From Ricinus communis (Eukaryota; Streptophyta; Magnoliopsida; Malpighiales; Euphorbiaceae): a DNA stretch of 64,000 bases. A program made the position numbers and the translations under genes. The first letter of the stretch is position 1; each line of letters starts with the position of its first letter. This document shows positions 34,548 through 46,555 of this stretch, piece after piece. The stretch spans positions 11,380,501 to 11,444,500 of the forward strand of contig NC_063265.1 of assembly GCF_019578655.1 (NCBI RefSeq), in the 5' to 3' direction. A model generated the notes under the pieces. That model was not told the DNA's origin and did no database searches. It worked only from the letters and a program-made list of their open reading frames with translations.

Positions 34548-34598
34548 CGATTATTAAACAATATAAGGTCTAGTGGAATATATACTTGAGGTAAGTAA

Positions 34599-34629
<31 letters not shown>

Positions 34630-36584
34630 TGTACATTTTTTTATTTTTTTATTTTTGCTAAAGATCGAGGCTTGAGATGTAATTCAAAGTCTTCATTTTG
34701 CTAAACAATCTTGCTTATTTTCTTGGAAACAAACTTTCCATGTTATTATTCAAGGGAAAGGTTAATTGTCACATCAAATAGACATTTGCTATCTTTGCCC
34801 TATTTCTTCTTCTTCTTTATGGCTTATCCTTCTTAAATTTAATCGGAAATGGATACACAATGCATCTACAATTTACTACCTTTCAACTTTTCTTTTTTCT
34901 CTCTTCATCATAAAGCTCTGTGCATAATCTTTTAATACTTTTCTGGGACTACTAATTGAGATTAAAAAATATTGAATTATTCACTAATATTAATAAAAAT
35001 AAATATTATTTCTACCCTTATATGTATATATATAATATGTCCATTGTAAAAAAAGAATAGGAGGCTTTTCCTTGTTGTTGACTAGACCCCTCAACCTCAA
35101 GTTTTGAAAATTAAAATCATACATCGCCCCGATATTTTTCTCTCATAAAGGCCACCTCTGCTATAAACAATTACTTGACGTACCAAACTTGTTTTGGTCT
35201 GAATTTGTTAAGCCACAGGCATTAATTCACTAAAAGTTTATTCCATAATTATGGGATATTTCAACCCATATATTTGTAAGTAATACAATATTCATCAATT
35301 CTTAATTCTTTCATTTCTTAAACTATTTTTATAGTATTTAACATAAAATACCATTTTGTAAAATATTCTCCAAATAAAAATGGCTATGAAGGGTTCATTA
35401 TCATTAGGTTATGATATGATAATAAATAAACAGTCGGTGGTGACTAAACCTATTTAATTAAAAGACTCAAAGTATCATGTAAATTTTGATTTTAACAACC
35501 TACACTATTTATATTATTCAAGTTCAGAACTAATGTGCATTTGTCGCCATACATTCTTGATGACAATGCTCTCAACATTATATTAAATTCATTTGCACAA
35601 TTATAGATACTAAATAACATAACATAACACAAACCCCACATCAGTTTCTGCTTCTAAAATAAAACATTAATTTGTCATCAAAATTAGTATACATATATAT
35701 TATGGGGCGGCTACTAACAGGCATTTCACATCATCATTTTATTTTATTTGGTTGAACCATTCGCCACATCCAACTGCAAAAGGAATCCGACTTATTGTAA
35801 TTATGATTTAAATTGAGCATTGGCAATGAAGATAAATAAATAAGGAGATTAGAAGGCTAATCCTAGAAGAGAAGGAGGAATTAGTAATAATAAATAGTAC
35901 AGTTATACTGCATAACGAGATGAATAATGGTTTTTTCATGAAAATCCATACCAAACATGACCTATCGAGAAAGCCAACTTAGATCCCATCATATATACGT
36001 TTATGTAATTACAGTATTTAATAAATAAAAAATATTACGTATTATTATAGAAATTGTTTCGATCTATGAATAGACTAGTAAACTAAATCTATTTAATAAT
36101 TTTTTATATGTTTATCGTCTTTGTTTAATCTAAAATGTTTAATATATTATTAATATTTAAATGTTTAATATATTAGTAATGTTTAAGGAGAAAATATCTG
36201 CTTCTACAATAACGACACATACAAACATGTCCTAAACAAATGGAATCGTGTCATTTTAGTGTGGGCCATAGTTATCCACATAAGCAAGAGGCGTTGCCTG
36301 ATCATGTGCCAGTTAGACCTTAACCCCATCGACGTCGCCTGTAGAACAAGTGATAACACGCTTGCTCAGTGGCATATAATAGTAAATTCTATAAACATCA
36401 AGCCCTTTTCATTACCGGCCACCATCTAAACCACTCCATTAAGTTTTCCCTCCCATGAACACGACTAGACTTTTTCCTTTCTAGACAACCAAACAACCAA
36501 AAACAAACCCAGAGAAAGTGAAAGAAAATTAGATACAGATAAATATACATAAACCAAAAGAAAAATTATTAGGGAGAAAAAGAA
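34262..36584. other. intergenic, AT-rich, no gene seen; EDR1 promoter at right end
   Basis: Holds several TA microsatellites (listed separately) and long AT-rich DNA with no supported exon. The last few hundred bases before 36585 form the 5' leader and promoter of the EDR1-type kinase; the leader is A-rich (about 36485-36584). Confidence 0.6.
34431..34620. repeat. cluster of (TA)n microsatellites
   Basis: Three long AT runs occur within 190 bp: about 34431-34457, 34508-34541 and 34600-34620. They follow the glyoxal-oxidase 3' UTR. Probably slippage-prone; no function inferred. Confidence 0.85.
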
Positions 36585-39500
36585 ATGAAGCACATTTTCA
36601 AGAAATTACATATAGGAAGTGGTCATGAGCCAAACCACCGACCGGACGAGACTCCTTCACCATCACAATCTTGCAGCTCCGATCACCGTACTTCCTCCGT
36701 CAATGCTCCCGCGAGTCCTCCTTCAACGTCTTCGTCACCAGTAATTGCCACGACGATTGTTACTTCTTCGGCGATGAATAATAATAATAATAGCACTAAT
36801 AATAATGATAATAATACTAACAACAATAATAATAATAATAATAATAATCGTACGGATTACTATGCTTCAGAGGAAGATTACCAGATACAGCTAGCGCTGG
36901 CGCTGAGTGCGAGCGCGTCGAATTCGGAGTTTAGAGAAGATCACGAAAATGATCAGATCAGAGCAGCGACGCTGTTGAGTTTGGGAGGGAATCATAATAA
37001 TCATACTCATAATCCTACTCATCGGATCGATATGCCCAGGAATAAAGGAGAGCTTGCTGCTGAGGCCTTGTCTAGGCAATACTGGGTGAGTGTTATCGAA
37101 GTTGAATTCTGAGGAATTGAATTTCCTACCACGTGGATTCTTTTTATAGTAATCAGCTGTAATTAGGGTTTAATCTCAAGTAATTTTGGTTTCTCATTCT
37201 GGATTTCTGTTGATTAGGGTTTAATAATTGAATATTGTATAATTCACTGCTGAGTTTTGTTGGGGAAACAGAGTAGATTGAACTGTTCTTGAGTTCATCT
37301 TTGAGCTTTTTGATGGACTGTGATTAGGCCTATGGAGAATTGTTGTACCATAGTACATTTGACTATGATTAATGTTGATTAGGTCATAATTGTTTGGCAT
37401 TTACCTAAACTGTTAGAGATAGGATTCAGGTCAAGTAATTTCAGTTGTGCATGAAGGGAACTGTTGGGAATAAGCCAGAATTTGGCTTTTTTTATTTTTG
37501 GTAGTTGATGCTGAACATAGCTCCATCCAATTGGGTACTTTAATCAGGATTTTATATTTCCAGGTCAAATGCTTGGTTTATACTTACTTTATTGTTATGT
37601 CTGGGAAAATCTGGTCAATTAAACTGTATTTGAGTCATGGCTGCTCCTATGTGGTGTATTGAGCTTGGTTATTGGGTTCTATTGGGGTTTGTGGTGTGTT
37701 TAACGCATGCTTGTACCATATAGTTTTGGATGAATGCTGGTTCAGTTCAGTCAAAAGTTAAAACACTTATTTGATTCACTTTTCACTGACCACTAGAAAT
37801 GCCATTTCTATATGCCTGTGTAGACCTGTGTTGCTAACATATGATGCCACTAGTTAATGTCACCTTACTTCTATTTGCCTCAACTTGTATGGATTAGTTC
37901 AACATGAATTTAATGTGCTTTGCTATGAGGAGAAAGTAACTGATGGTTTTCTGTGCGTATGGGTAATCCCAGAAATGAGTGGCACACCTGTGTTTACCTC
38001 GATTTTGTTTAAGGTGATTCTAGATGCCAACAATACAGGAATTTGTGTTTCTCGCGTATGTTGCTATCATATGTTGCTATCTCACTTTTATTTGCTTCGA
38101 CTTGTTTTGCATTGACTCTCCAGGAATACAATGTGCTGGACTATGAAGAGAAAGTAATGGATGGTTTTTATGATGTGTTCTCCAGAAGTCCAGTAGTCCA
38201 AGCAAAAATGCCATCTCTCACAGAACTAGAAACAAACCCTGGGAGTTCTAGTTTTGAAGCAGTAGTAATAAACCGAGCAATGGATCATGCATTGGAAGAG
38301 TTGGTCCAAGTTGCACAATGTATTGCTCTAGATTGCCCTGCTACAGATGTTGGCATTTTAGTACAGCGACTGGCAGAAGTTGTCACAGGACATATGGGTG
38401 GGCCAGTAAAGGATGCTAATATAATGTTGGCAAGGTGGATGGAAAGAAGCACAGATTTGAGGAAATCTCTCCACACAAGTGCATTGCCTATTGGGTCGAT
38501 AGATATTGGTTTGTCTCGGCATCGGGCTTTACTTTTTAAGGTCAGACTTATGTTTCAACTAGTGACTAGTTATAACTTATTTGGCTACCTGGAAACTTTT
38601 GTGTTCAATATCTTCTTAACTCGGTTGTAGGTATTGGCTGACAATATAAGGTTTCCTTGCCGGCTGGTGAAGGGTAGCCATTACACTGGTATAGAGGATG
38701 ATGCTATCAACATAATAAAGTTAGAAGATGAGAGGTTATTGTCTTTTTTTCTTTGTGTCCATGTATTTATTATTATTGATTGGACTTATTGAGTGCTTAA
38801 AAATTTTAATTAACAATGCAACTCTTTTTTCTGTAAGGGTGTGTGCATATGACAGACGTCTGTATTAGTTAAGGGTTTCTTCCTGGTTATTATTCCTTCC
38901 TTAGACTGAGATCATTTGTACATGCAAGTTGCAAACCTATTGATGCTCCATTCAGAAAGGTCGGCCATGTTAAGGATGGTGGGGTAAAGCAAGAAAGGGG
39001 TAGACCTAAACAAACATGAAAACAAGTTAACAAAATCTAGGATGATCTATTGATGTAGCCCAAAATTTGGAGTTGAGAAGTAGAATGCAATAGCGGACCC
39101 CAATTAAGTGGGAATCAAGGCTTAGTTGAGTTGAGTTTTATTTCCTCCTTAGAATTGAGCAGACATGGAATGATATCTTATTTCTCCGGTTATTATCTTT
39201 TCTGTTACTGCTTAGAACGGCCAGCTTTTTCTTGTTGAGTGGCCATTGTTTGTTGTCTCGAGCTGAAAGGGGCTCAGGCTTAGGCCACATGAGAAATGCT
39301 TGTGTACTGGGTCAAGGAATCAGAGTATAATTGTGTATAGCCCATGCAAATTGGTGGGTTCCCATTTTAAAGTTAAAGGTCATAATAAACTATACTTTCA
39401 TAATCTTTTCTCAATGCTGTGTTGAGTTTTATGTGTATAGTTCATGGTTTTCCTCTAGTTCGGCCTCATGGCTGAGCTTAAGATCTGAAAACTGTTGAAC

Positions 39501-42500
39501 ATTTTTCACTTGCAGATTTATGAGAATCATTTGATTGTGTTCCTCTCATTTTCTTGAAGAGCTTATAGTGTTACTGCATTTTTTATTTTGTCTGTTTGTA
39601 CATGCGTGTGAATTTGGTTTAGTAGATGAGACTTACTTCCAGTTGTTTTTACTTCTAACTTGTGAATTTTGTGACTTCAGGGAGTTTTTGGTTGATCTCA
39701 TGGCAGATCCTGGGACACTAATACCAGCTGATGTTCTGAGTGCAAAAGACACTACCTTTAAATCATATAATCCAAACATAAATATAATCGCCGGTCTTCA
39801 GTCTCCTAATGAGTCTGAAATTATTTATACAAGATCAAGCCCATCATTTGGTGAAGGCAGTAGTCAGAACTCTTCAATGGATGGTAGTTTGCCTCTGGAT
39901 AGAAGGTCAAGTAATGAAACTGCAGAATCCTTGGCTTCATTCTCTGGTGCTAGTTCCAATGTTGGTGTTGGTTCTTCTGGAGGACCTAGTAAAGTAGCTT
40001 CTTCTAATCAACATGGTAATATTTCCTCCTTGGCTATTGGGTACAAGGGGGGTCGTGGAACCCATGCAGTTGCTGATGCTGTGCGGATGAATGTCAATGT
40101 GATTCCATATGGTCAAAATAGCTTGGAGGATTCTAGAAACCTTTTTTCAGATCTTAATCCATTCCAGATCAAAGGAACAGGCAAAAGTTTCATGCATAAC
40201 AAACCTGCTGAGAATAAAGTTGAGGACTTTCATGGGCAGAAAGATAATCTCCTTCCTGGTCGACCCCCTGCACCATTGAAGTGGAAAAATCGATATGCAT
40301 ATAATGAAGTCCCTAGGAAAAAAGAATATGATTATATAGAGGGTCTCTTTCCAGGCATTTCTCGTGAACCAAATGGCTATAATCAGTCATCTTTGGCTTC
40401 ATCAAGTTCTACTATGTCTGAGAAGGTATATCCTCAGGGTCTCAACTCATCCAGTAGTTCAAATACGTCCAGCAGAGATGGTGATGCTTGGAATTCTTCT
40501 AGTGGTACCAATTCAGCTTTGGCATCTGGCATGAATCAATGCTACAAGTCATCTTTAGTTGAGGAAGCAAACTCAGACTTCAAAGAAGAAAGTCCTAGGG
40601 ATGCAAAGAATTTCCAAAATGATGCAGAAGTGACCATTAGAGATGATGAAAATAATGAAATTGGTTTCCAAGATCGTAGAAAGTGCACGCATGACAGATT
40701 TATGGGGATCAATCTGAAACTAAAAGAAAGTTCTAGCTCATCAATTGATTCCGGCAAAAACAAGGTTGATCAAATATTTGATGATGTAGATGTGGGTGAG
40801 TGTGAAATTCCTTGGGAAGATCTGGATCTTGGTGAGAGGATTGGACTAGGTAATGCTCTTGGATGGTGAAGCTTTGTATTGTGTTTATCAATCATGGTTT
40901 CATAATGGGTGAGATGATATGCAAAATGATGCGGATGAATTTAGGCATACACCTACAGAAAATATAAAAGAACACAACCAAAGTTAAATATGCATCAACA
41001 TTCAGAGTATTAGCTCTTTCTCTGCATAATTAGTTTCTTTCTATAGATAACTTTTTCTTTTTGGTTTTGCTGGTAATATACTTTTTCAAATTTCTTGGAA
41101 ATCATGCTTTTAGATCAAAACCTAATCAGGCTATTATCTGAATAGACCTCTTTGCATTGTGATATGGTAGTTCCTTTAGCAGGAATGGAGTTAAATATTT
41201 TGTGATGCTAATGCAGCTCTAGCTGTGTGATACTTTGTATTGCTAGAGTGGGAGGAGCACTGGTGTTATTTTAATGCTTGCGTAACTATGTTTTTGGGTC
41301 TTTAGTGTTTCTTTCTTGAACTCTTATTCCGCCAAACTACCCCCCTTTCCCTCTTATATTTGTCCGACCATGTTTCCTTGTGGCAGGTTCATATGGGGAA
41401 GTCTATCATGCTGACTGGAATGGCACGGTGAGCTTGAATTTTCCTACATTTACTTATGTTGGTTACAATCTGGGGGATATATTTATTACACAAATTAGTT
41501 AATAAGACTATGAAAGTCCCTTTCATCTAAATTCTTTCATGGCATTTTTTCTTGCAGTGTCTTAATCTTCTCATTATTAATTTGACCTTTTCTTTTCTCT
41601 TTCTTTTCTTTCCAAGTTGGTTTCTATGTTCTAGTTTATATTGGTAGATAACTGGTGATTTTGGGAAAAAGAACTATTTTCTTTTTCGAAACTGAAACTC
41701 TTATTTTAAGTTGAGGTGGATATGCACAAGAGGAACATTTTGTTGTCATTTCCATAATAGCTGTTCTCCTTTTTCCACCAACTACTATCATTATTACTCT
41801 TCTGTTGAATTCCTGGCAGAGATCTTACTGGAGATTTTCTTCCTTTATTATATTAATATCTTACAAAATTTTGGAGGAAATAAAGATAAAAGCCGATTGA
41901 CTCCTGGCTGGACAATTGTTGTTGAACTTACAGGAGGTTGCTGTGAAGAAATTTTTAGACCAGGATTTCTCAGGTGCTGCTTTAGCTGAATTCAAAGAGA
42001 AGTAAGCAACAAGCTAGCCTTCTAATATGCATTTTGGCTCACTTCAGGATTTTCTCACACTTATCATGTAGCTATGCAAAAACCACAGGGATGCACATGG
42101 GAAACTGACTAAATAATAGTCTGTTCATAGCTATTATATGACTTTGTTCTCTTTCTCCCTCCTGTGGTAGATTAAAATAAATGAATTGAGGAAATTTGTT
42201 TCATTTCCCCTTTACTTTGCCACGAGTTCTGAGCTTATGACTTTTTAGACATGGTTTACACTTTGTTTAGGAAGAAAGTATGAATGTAGGGCAAGTAAGG
42301 GTACAGGAAGTAACAAGAAAAAGTTAAAATTTGTATAGAAGATAGTAGGTGTAATATGGGGAAGGGTAATAGTGGCTTTCTCATTAGTACCTTAGATAGG
42401 TTCCTTTATGCAGTGATCTGAACACAGTTACTTCTGCACTTCATTTTCTGTATGGTTTGATTGTTGACAAGGATGCTAATGTTTGAAGAATTGGGAATCC

Positions 42501-42977
42501 AACTCCTAGTTGTGTGCCCCTATCTGATTGTTGCACCCAAGTGCGAAGGACATATCAACAGTATAATAAAGCCCTTCCCTTCTCCTCTCCCTTCATACTT
42601 CCCAAACAAAGTGTTATCATCTGAGTTTCCTTTCCTTATCATGCCTACACAACTCAGGGAATAGTATCTATCTGTCATAGATACTAGCTATCGATCTTTT
42701 TGCTGGCCAGACTTATGGACCCTGTATATTGATACTTACTTTTTGGTGTAGGTGCGAATAATGCGGAGATTACGCCATCCAAATGTTGTTCTCTTTATGG
42801 GTGCTGTTACACGCCCGAATCTCTCTATCATTTCGGAGTTTCTTCCTAGGTATAATATTGTGTCTTCACTTCCAAGGGTGGCTCAGTGGGGTAGGCCTTT
42901 AAGACAACTGCCTGAGGCTCCCTAATTGTAGAAGGCCCCCATAATTAAAAGTATTTTAGTAAAATAAAATTTCAAAA

Positions 42978-43023
<46 letters not shown>

Positions 43024-45443
43024 CTTGATAAAGAAAAACCTACAAAATAAGGAAAAATACCTAAAGTAAGTATATAAAATTAAAAATGAAATTAAAAAAT
43101 TTAAGTCTATTATCTTTTCTTATTTTCTTAAATAATGTCATCATTCTATAATTTTGTTCTCCAGAAACTAGAGTCTAATAACTATCTACTTTCTTGCTAA
43201 TTAAGTTAAATTTTTGAAAAGAAAAGAAAATCTCCCAATGCTTTTCTCAAAAAAACTATGGCATAACTCATCAAAACGGTTTTTAAAGTACAGTAATATG
43301 TTTAATTTCTAATTTAGTCATGAAAAATTAGTTTAGAATAAAATGTCTCGACTTAAAAAAATTTCTTAAGCATGCATCTCGATATTTATGGTTTTGATTT
43401 AAGAGAAGTTGCACAAATAAAAATTAACAATCCGACTGAAATATTTAATCTAATAAAGTAGAACTTTTTTCCAAATTGTTTTATTGCATATAGGCCATTG
43501 TAAACTCACTGTTTACGATATATTTGTTACAGTTGCATCTACAAAAGAAGTTTTTCAAAATTCAAGATTATTGAAAATTATTTACGAACAGTTATATCTC
43601 ATATAGATTAAATGGGTTAACAATCTTATCAATTGAAAATTATTTGTTGGCTTAATTTGAAAACAAAAGTTTAATTAGTAATTTTGCATCTAGAAAGACC
43701 GGAATTGAGTTTATAGTTTTAAGTTGAATTTATTTTGTTATTTTTAAAAATACTCATTTTTATCACTTGCTTAAGGCTTCCGCAAATGGTAAGCCAACCC
43801 TGTTCATTTTGTGTGACACCTTCTTGACTAGTGGTTTATACTTCAGAAACAGATATGCTAACTATCTCTATAATTTTGTGCCTCTGTTAGGATTTCTTTG
43901 GGAAAAGGAGGAAAATGAGTAGGAGAGAAAATGGAGGGCCCGCTAGAAATAAATTTGGGGCCATATGGATCCCGCATTTTTCTTCCACTTCTCTCTCCTC
44001 CTCTGTTTTCCTCCCTTCCCAAACATAGTGTTAATGCTTATAGTCCATTTTTACAAATTTATATGGTTGATAATATTGTTTGAATCAGGGGGAGTTTGTA
44101 TCGGATTCTTCATCGTCCTCACTGTCAAATTGATGAGAAGCGTAGAATTAAGATGGCTCTCGATGTGGTATGAGATTTTTGAACTCAACTCTATTCTAGT
44201 CGGAATTCAACATCTTTCTGTCAAATAAGAATATTTCCACGTGTTGCAGGCAAGGGGTATGAATTGCTTGCATTCCAGTATACCTACAATTGTTCACCGG
44301 GATTTGAAGTCACCAAATCTTTTGGTTGATAAAAACTGGAATGTGAAGGTATGCATGGTTGTCTGGTTTGCTCTTTGGCATCTAAATTGTTGTTTCCTAT
44401 TATGTTATTCTCGGGATCTGATATCTTTCTTCTCACAGTAATCAGTATTGTAGAAACAATTATGATGGCCTATATATTTGTGTTAATTTGGAGTTAGCTT
44501 CATTGATCTCCAAAACAGTTGAAATTACTTTCAACAATGTTCTCATTTTCTTAATTCCAGAAATTAGTTAACTGTTACTCAGATTGGTCTTTATAACTTA
44601 CTGCAAGCTAATAGAATGTACAAGGATAGAGTTGCTAGTTAGTTGAAAATTGATTATGCTTTGCTTCTGTTACAGTTCAGTTTCGTGTATAAACTTTGAC
44701 AGACCTTTTATCTTTAACTGCAGGTTTGTGATTTTGGGTTATCACGCTTGAAGCATAACACCTTTTTGTCATCCAAATCAACTGCAGGAACAGTGAGTTT
44801 ATCCTCTTAACTTCTCTGGCAGGCTTTGTCTTTTTTACCTTGATGCCTTATCTCTGATGTATTTTTTATTCTGTTAGCCTGAGTGGATGGCACCAGAAGT
44901 TCTCCGTAATGAACCCTCAAATGAGAAGTAAGTTGCCTGTGTTCTGTTTTGCATTTTTAGATTTGCTTGTTACACTTGTAGAAGCAAAATATTATACTCA
45001 ATGTGTCATGCTTGCATTAAATGTACAGGTGTGATGTATATAGTTTTGGGGTCATTCTTTGGGAGCTTGCTACGCTAAGATTGCCATGGAGTGGGATGAA
45101 TCCAATGCAAGTTGTGGGTGCAGTTGGTTTCCAGAATCGTCGCCTCGAAATTCCCAAGGATATCGACCCTAAAGTCGCAATGATAATTTGGCAATGTTGG
45201 CAGTCGTAAGTTGAGAAGGAAATTTTTTAAATTTGCTCACATTAACGTGCATTTACTAATATGAATTTGCTGTAACTTATCGTTGCTTTTGGCATGTCAT
45301 TCCTCAGTGATCCAAACGCCCGACCTTCCTTTGCAGAGCTCACAACAGCTCTAAAGCCATTGCAGCGTCTTGTGATCCCTTCACATCTGGACCAACCAAG
45401 CTCGCCTCTGCAGCAGGAGATCTCAGTAAATTCTACACCTTGA
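36585..45443 (+). CDS. EDR1: EDR1-type Raf-like MAPKKK (Ser/Thr/Tyr protein kinase), one apparent 1-nt frameshift
   Basis: Thirteen exons, about 1002 residues: 36585-37085, 38124-38540, 38631-38734, 39681-40849, 41387-41427, 41934-42001, 42752-42849, 44089-44167, 44250-44348, 44724-44792, 44878-44927, 45029-45205, 45308-45443. The start M-K-H-I-F-K-K-L-H matches EDR1 rather than CTR1 or SIS8. Order: Ser/Pro/Asn-rich N terminus, EDR1 domain (about 160-370, with D-P-G-T-L-I-P-A-D), a long Ser-rich linker, then a kinase domain from about 725: glycine loop I-G-L-G-S-Y-G-E-V, V-A-V-K-K, catalytic [26 protein letters not shown]1 restrains salicylate-dependent defence, senescence and mildew resistance. 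Exon 6 ends one base short: conserved A-E-F-K-R-E-V-R-I cannot be read because an A is missing from an A run near 41995. T-R-P-N-L-S also lacks one Pro of the usual T-R-P-P-N-L-S. Confidence 0.92.
36777..36848 (+). repeat. (AAT)n coding microsatellite, poly-Asn tract in EDR1
   Basis: Interrupted AAT/AAC repeat of about 72 bp that encodes an almost pure Asn stretch (about residues 65-88) in the disordered N terminus. It stays in frame. Likely length-variable among accessions. Confidence 0.9.
38957..39138 (+). mobile_element. remnant of a LINE (RTE-like) 3' end in EDR1 intron 3
   Basis: The segment contains, in order, a stretch reading like the G-R-P-K-Q-T motif that ends many plant LINE ORF2 proteins (GGGGTAGACCTAAACAAACA), and a terminal part GCGGACCCCAATTAAGTGGG-AATCAAGGCTTAGTTGAGTTGAG resembling the ADP-x-x-W/G tail and short-repeat end of RTE-type elements. 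Frames are broken. Recognition is by eye, so the class is tentative. Confidence 0.45.
42873..43802. mobile_element. hAT-like non-autonomous DNA element in EDR1 intron 7
   Basis: The left end reads CAAGGGTGGCTC and the right end, in reverse complement, CAGGGTTGGCTT, an imperfect terminal inverted repeat beginning CARGG as in hAT elements. The flanks TTCACTTC (42865-42872) and TTCATTTT (43803-43810) match at 6 of 8 positions, as expected for an aged 8-bp target-site duplication. The 930-bp insert is AT-rich, has no transposase frame, and contains a (TA)n run at about 42986-43022. It explains why this intron is 1.2 kb long. Confidence 0.5.
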
Positions 45444-46555
45444 AGTGTCCAAAATACTCAATTGTGAATAAGGAGATATCTGTGTATTTTGCCTTGTGGA
45501 GCTAGCTAGTGTATGAAAATTTTCGATTAAAAGAAAAAAAAAAAAAGAATACAAAAAACAAGAAGAGATGCAATAGGAGAAAATGCATATAGGGCCAATT
45601 TGTGTAATTAATGAATTGCTACTGCACAGCCTAAAGAAGGTAGCAGCACTTCTTTTGTACAGTTGGGTGTATGAGAGCATGTGTATTGAGAAATTGGAAC
45701 TTTGTAATATGTGTATTTGCAGCATAATTACTGTAATGGGAGTGAGTTCATGTGCCTTCTCCGACTTGTTATGTTCATCAATTTTTGAAGATAAAGTTCT
45801 CCGCTTTCCGGAACGGGAGTCATCAATTCATTTATGCTTCTTTAAGTGAAAAATATTTTCTTAATAATATCACATGTTTGTCTATTTACCATGGGCTTTC
45901 CTGGTCACCCATTGACCCCGTCCAGGTGTATGTTTGTCAGTTGCTTCTTATCAAGAAAGATCCCGTGATGCTTTCCGCTGTCTTAATTTGCAGCAATTAA
46001 CAATGCTAATTTATCAAACAATGAGAGTAATATCTGTCTTCACCTCAATTCATTGCTACATTACCACTAATGACGGCAACAGATCAATTTCTAACACATA
46101 TTAATCTTTTAATAGAATTAGACAGGGGCCGCGCGAACGCAGGCCCCCTCTACCACAAATTATGACGTAGGCTCTCCCAACTTGGGGAGACCTTAGACCA
46201 GCACCCCTCCTTTATGTGCAATGGAGGTCACTGATCTAGGCCATGATCGTTGTTGATCAACCATTGACCCCGCCCAGGTAAGTATGTTTCCATGAAGGTT
46301 CTTTTGTCTATTTATGGCCTCAATTCATATGCTAATGCATCATATGCCTTCAATGTGGGATTTAATTAGTATCATATCATCTTTTTTACTTCAGCTCCTA
46401 ACATTAACAATATCACCTGCAACCTTAAAATATTGTTCTCCCAAATTTTAAACTACTCTTAAACTGATGAAATTCACTTCCAACCATCTAGTTGCTTGGC
46501 TTCATTAATGACAGGCAGCTGAGTTTATTGCACTCGTTCCTCTTATCTTTTTTTT
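45444..46555. other. convergent EDR1/SDE3 intergenic space
   Basis: Contains both 3' UTRs. A 19-bp sequence (CCATTGACCCCGYCCAGGT) is present at 45909-45927 and 46261-46279. Between them is a GC-rich island (46125-46260) with short inverted repeats AGGGGCC/GGCCCCT and CTCCC/GGGGAG, unlike the surrounding DNA. No coding region or recognisable RNA gene. Confidence 0.5.

Noticed and set aside
37885..38115. Possible extra exon or partial duplicate of EDR1 exon 2 (reads [14 protein letters not shown] near 37902-37950)
   Set aside because: It resembles the start of exon 2 ([14 protein letters not shown]) and is probably a small internal duplication, but it has no acceptor in the right phase and the real exon 2 follows. 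Kept only as a curiosity.
46125..46260. GC-rich hairpins as a miRNA precursor or terminator
   Set aside because: Stems are only 5-8 bp with no mature-miRNA-like arm.
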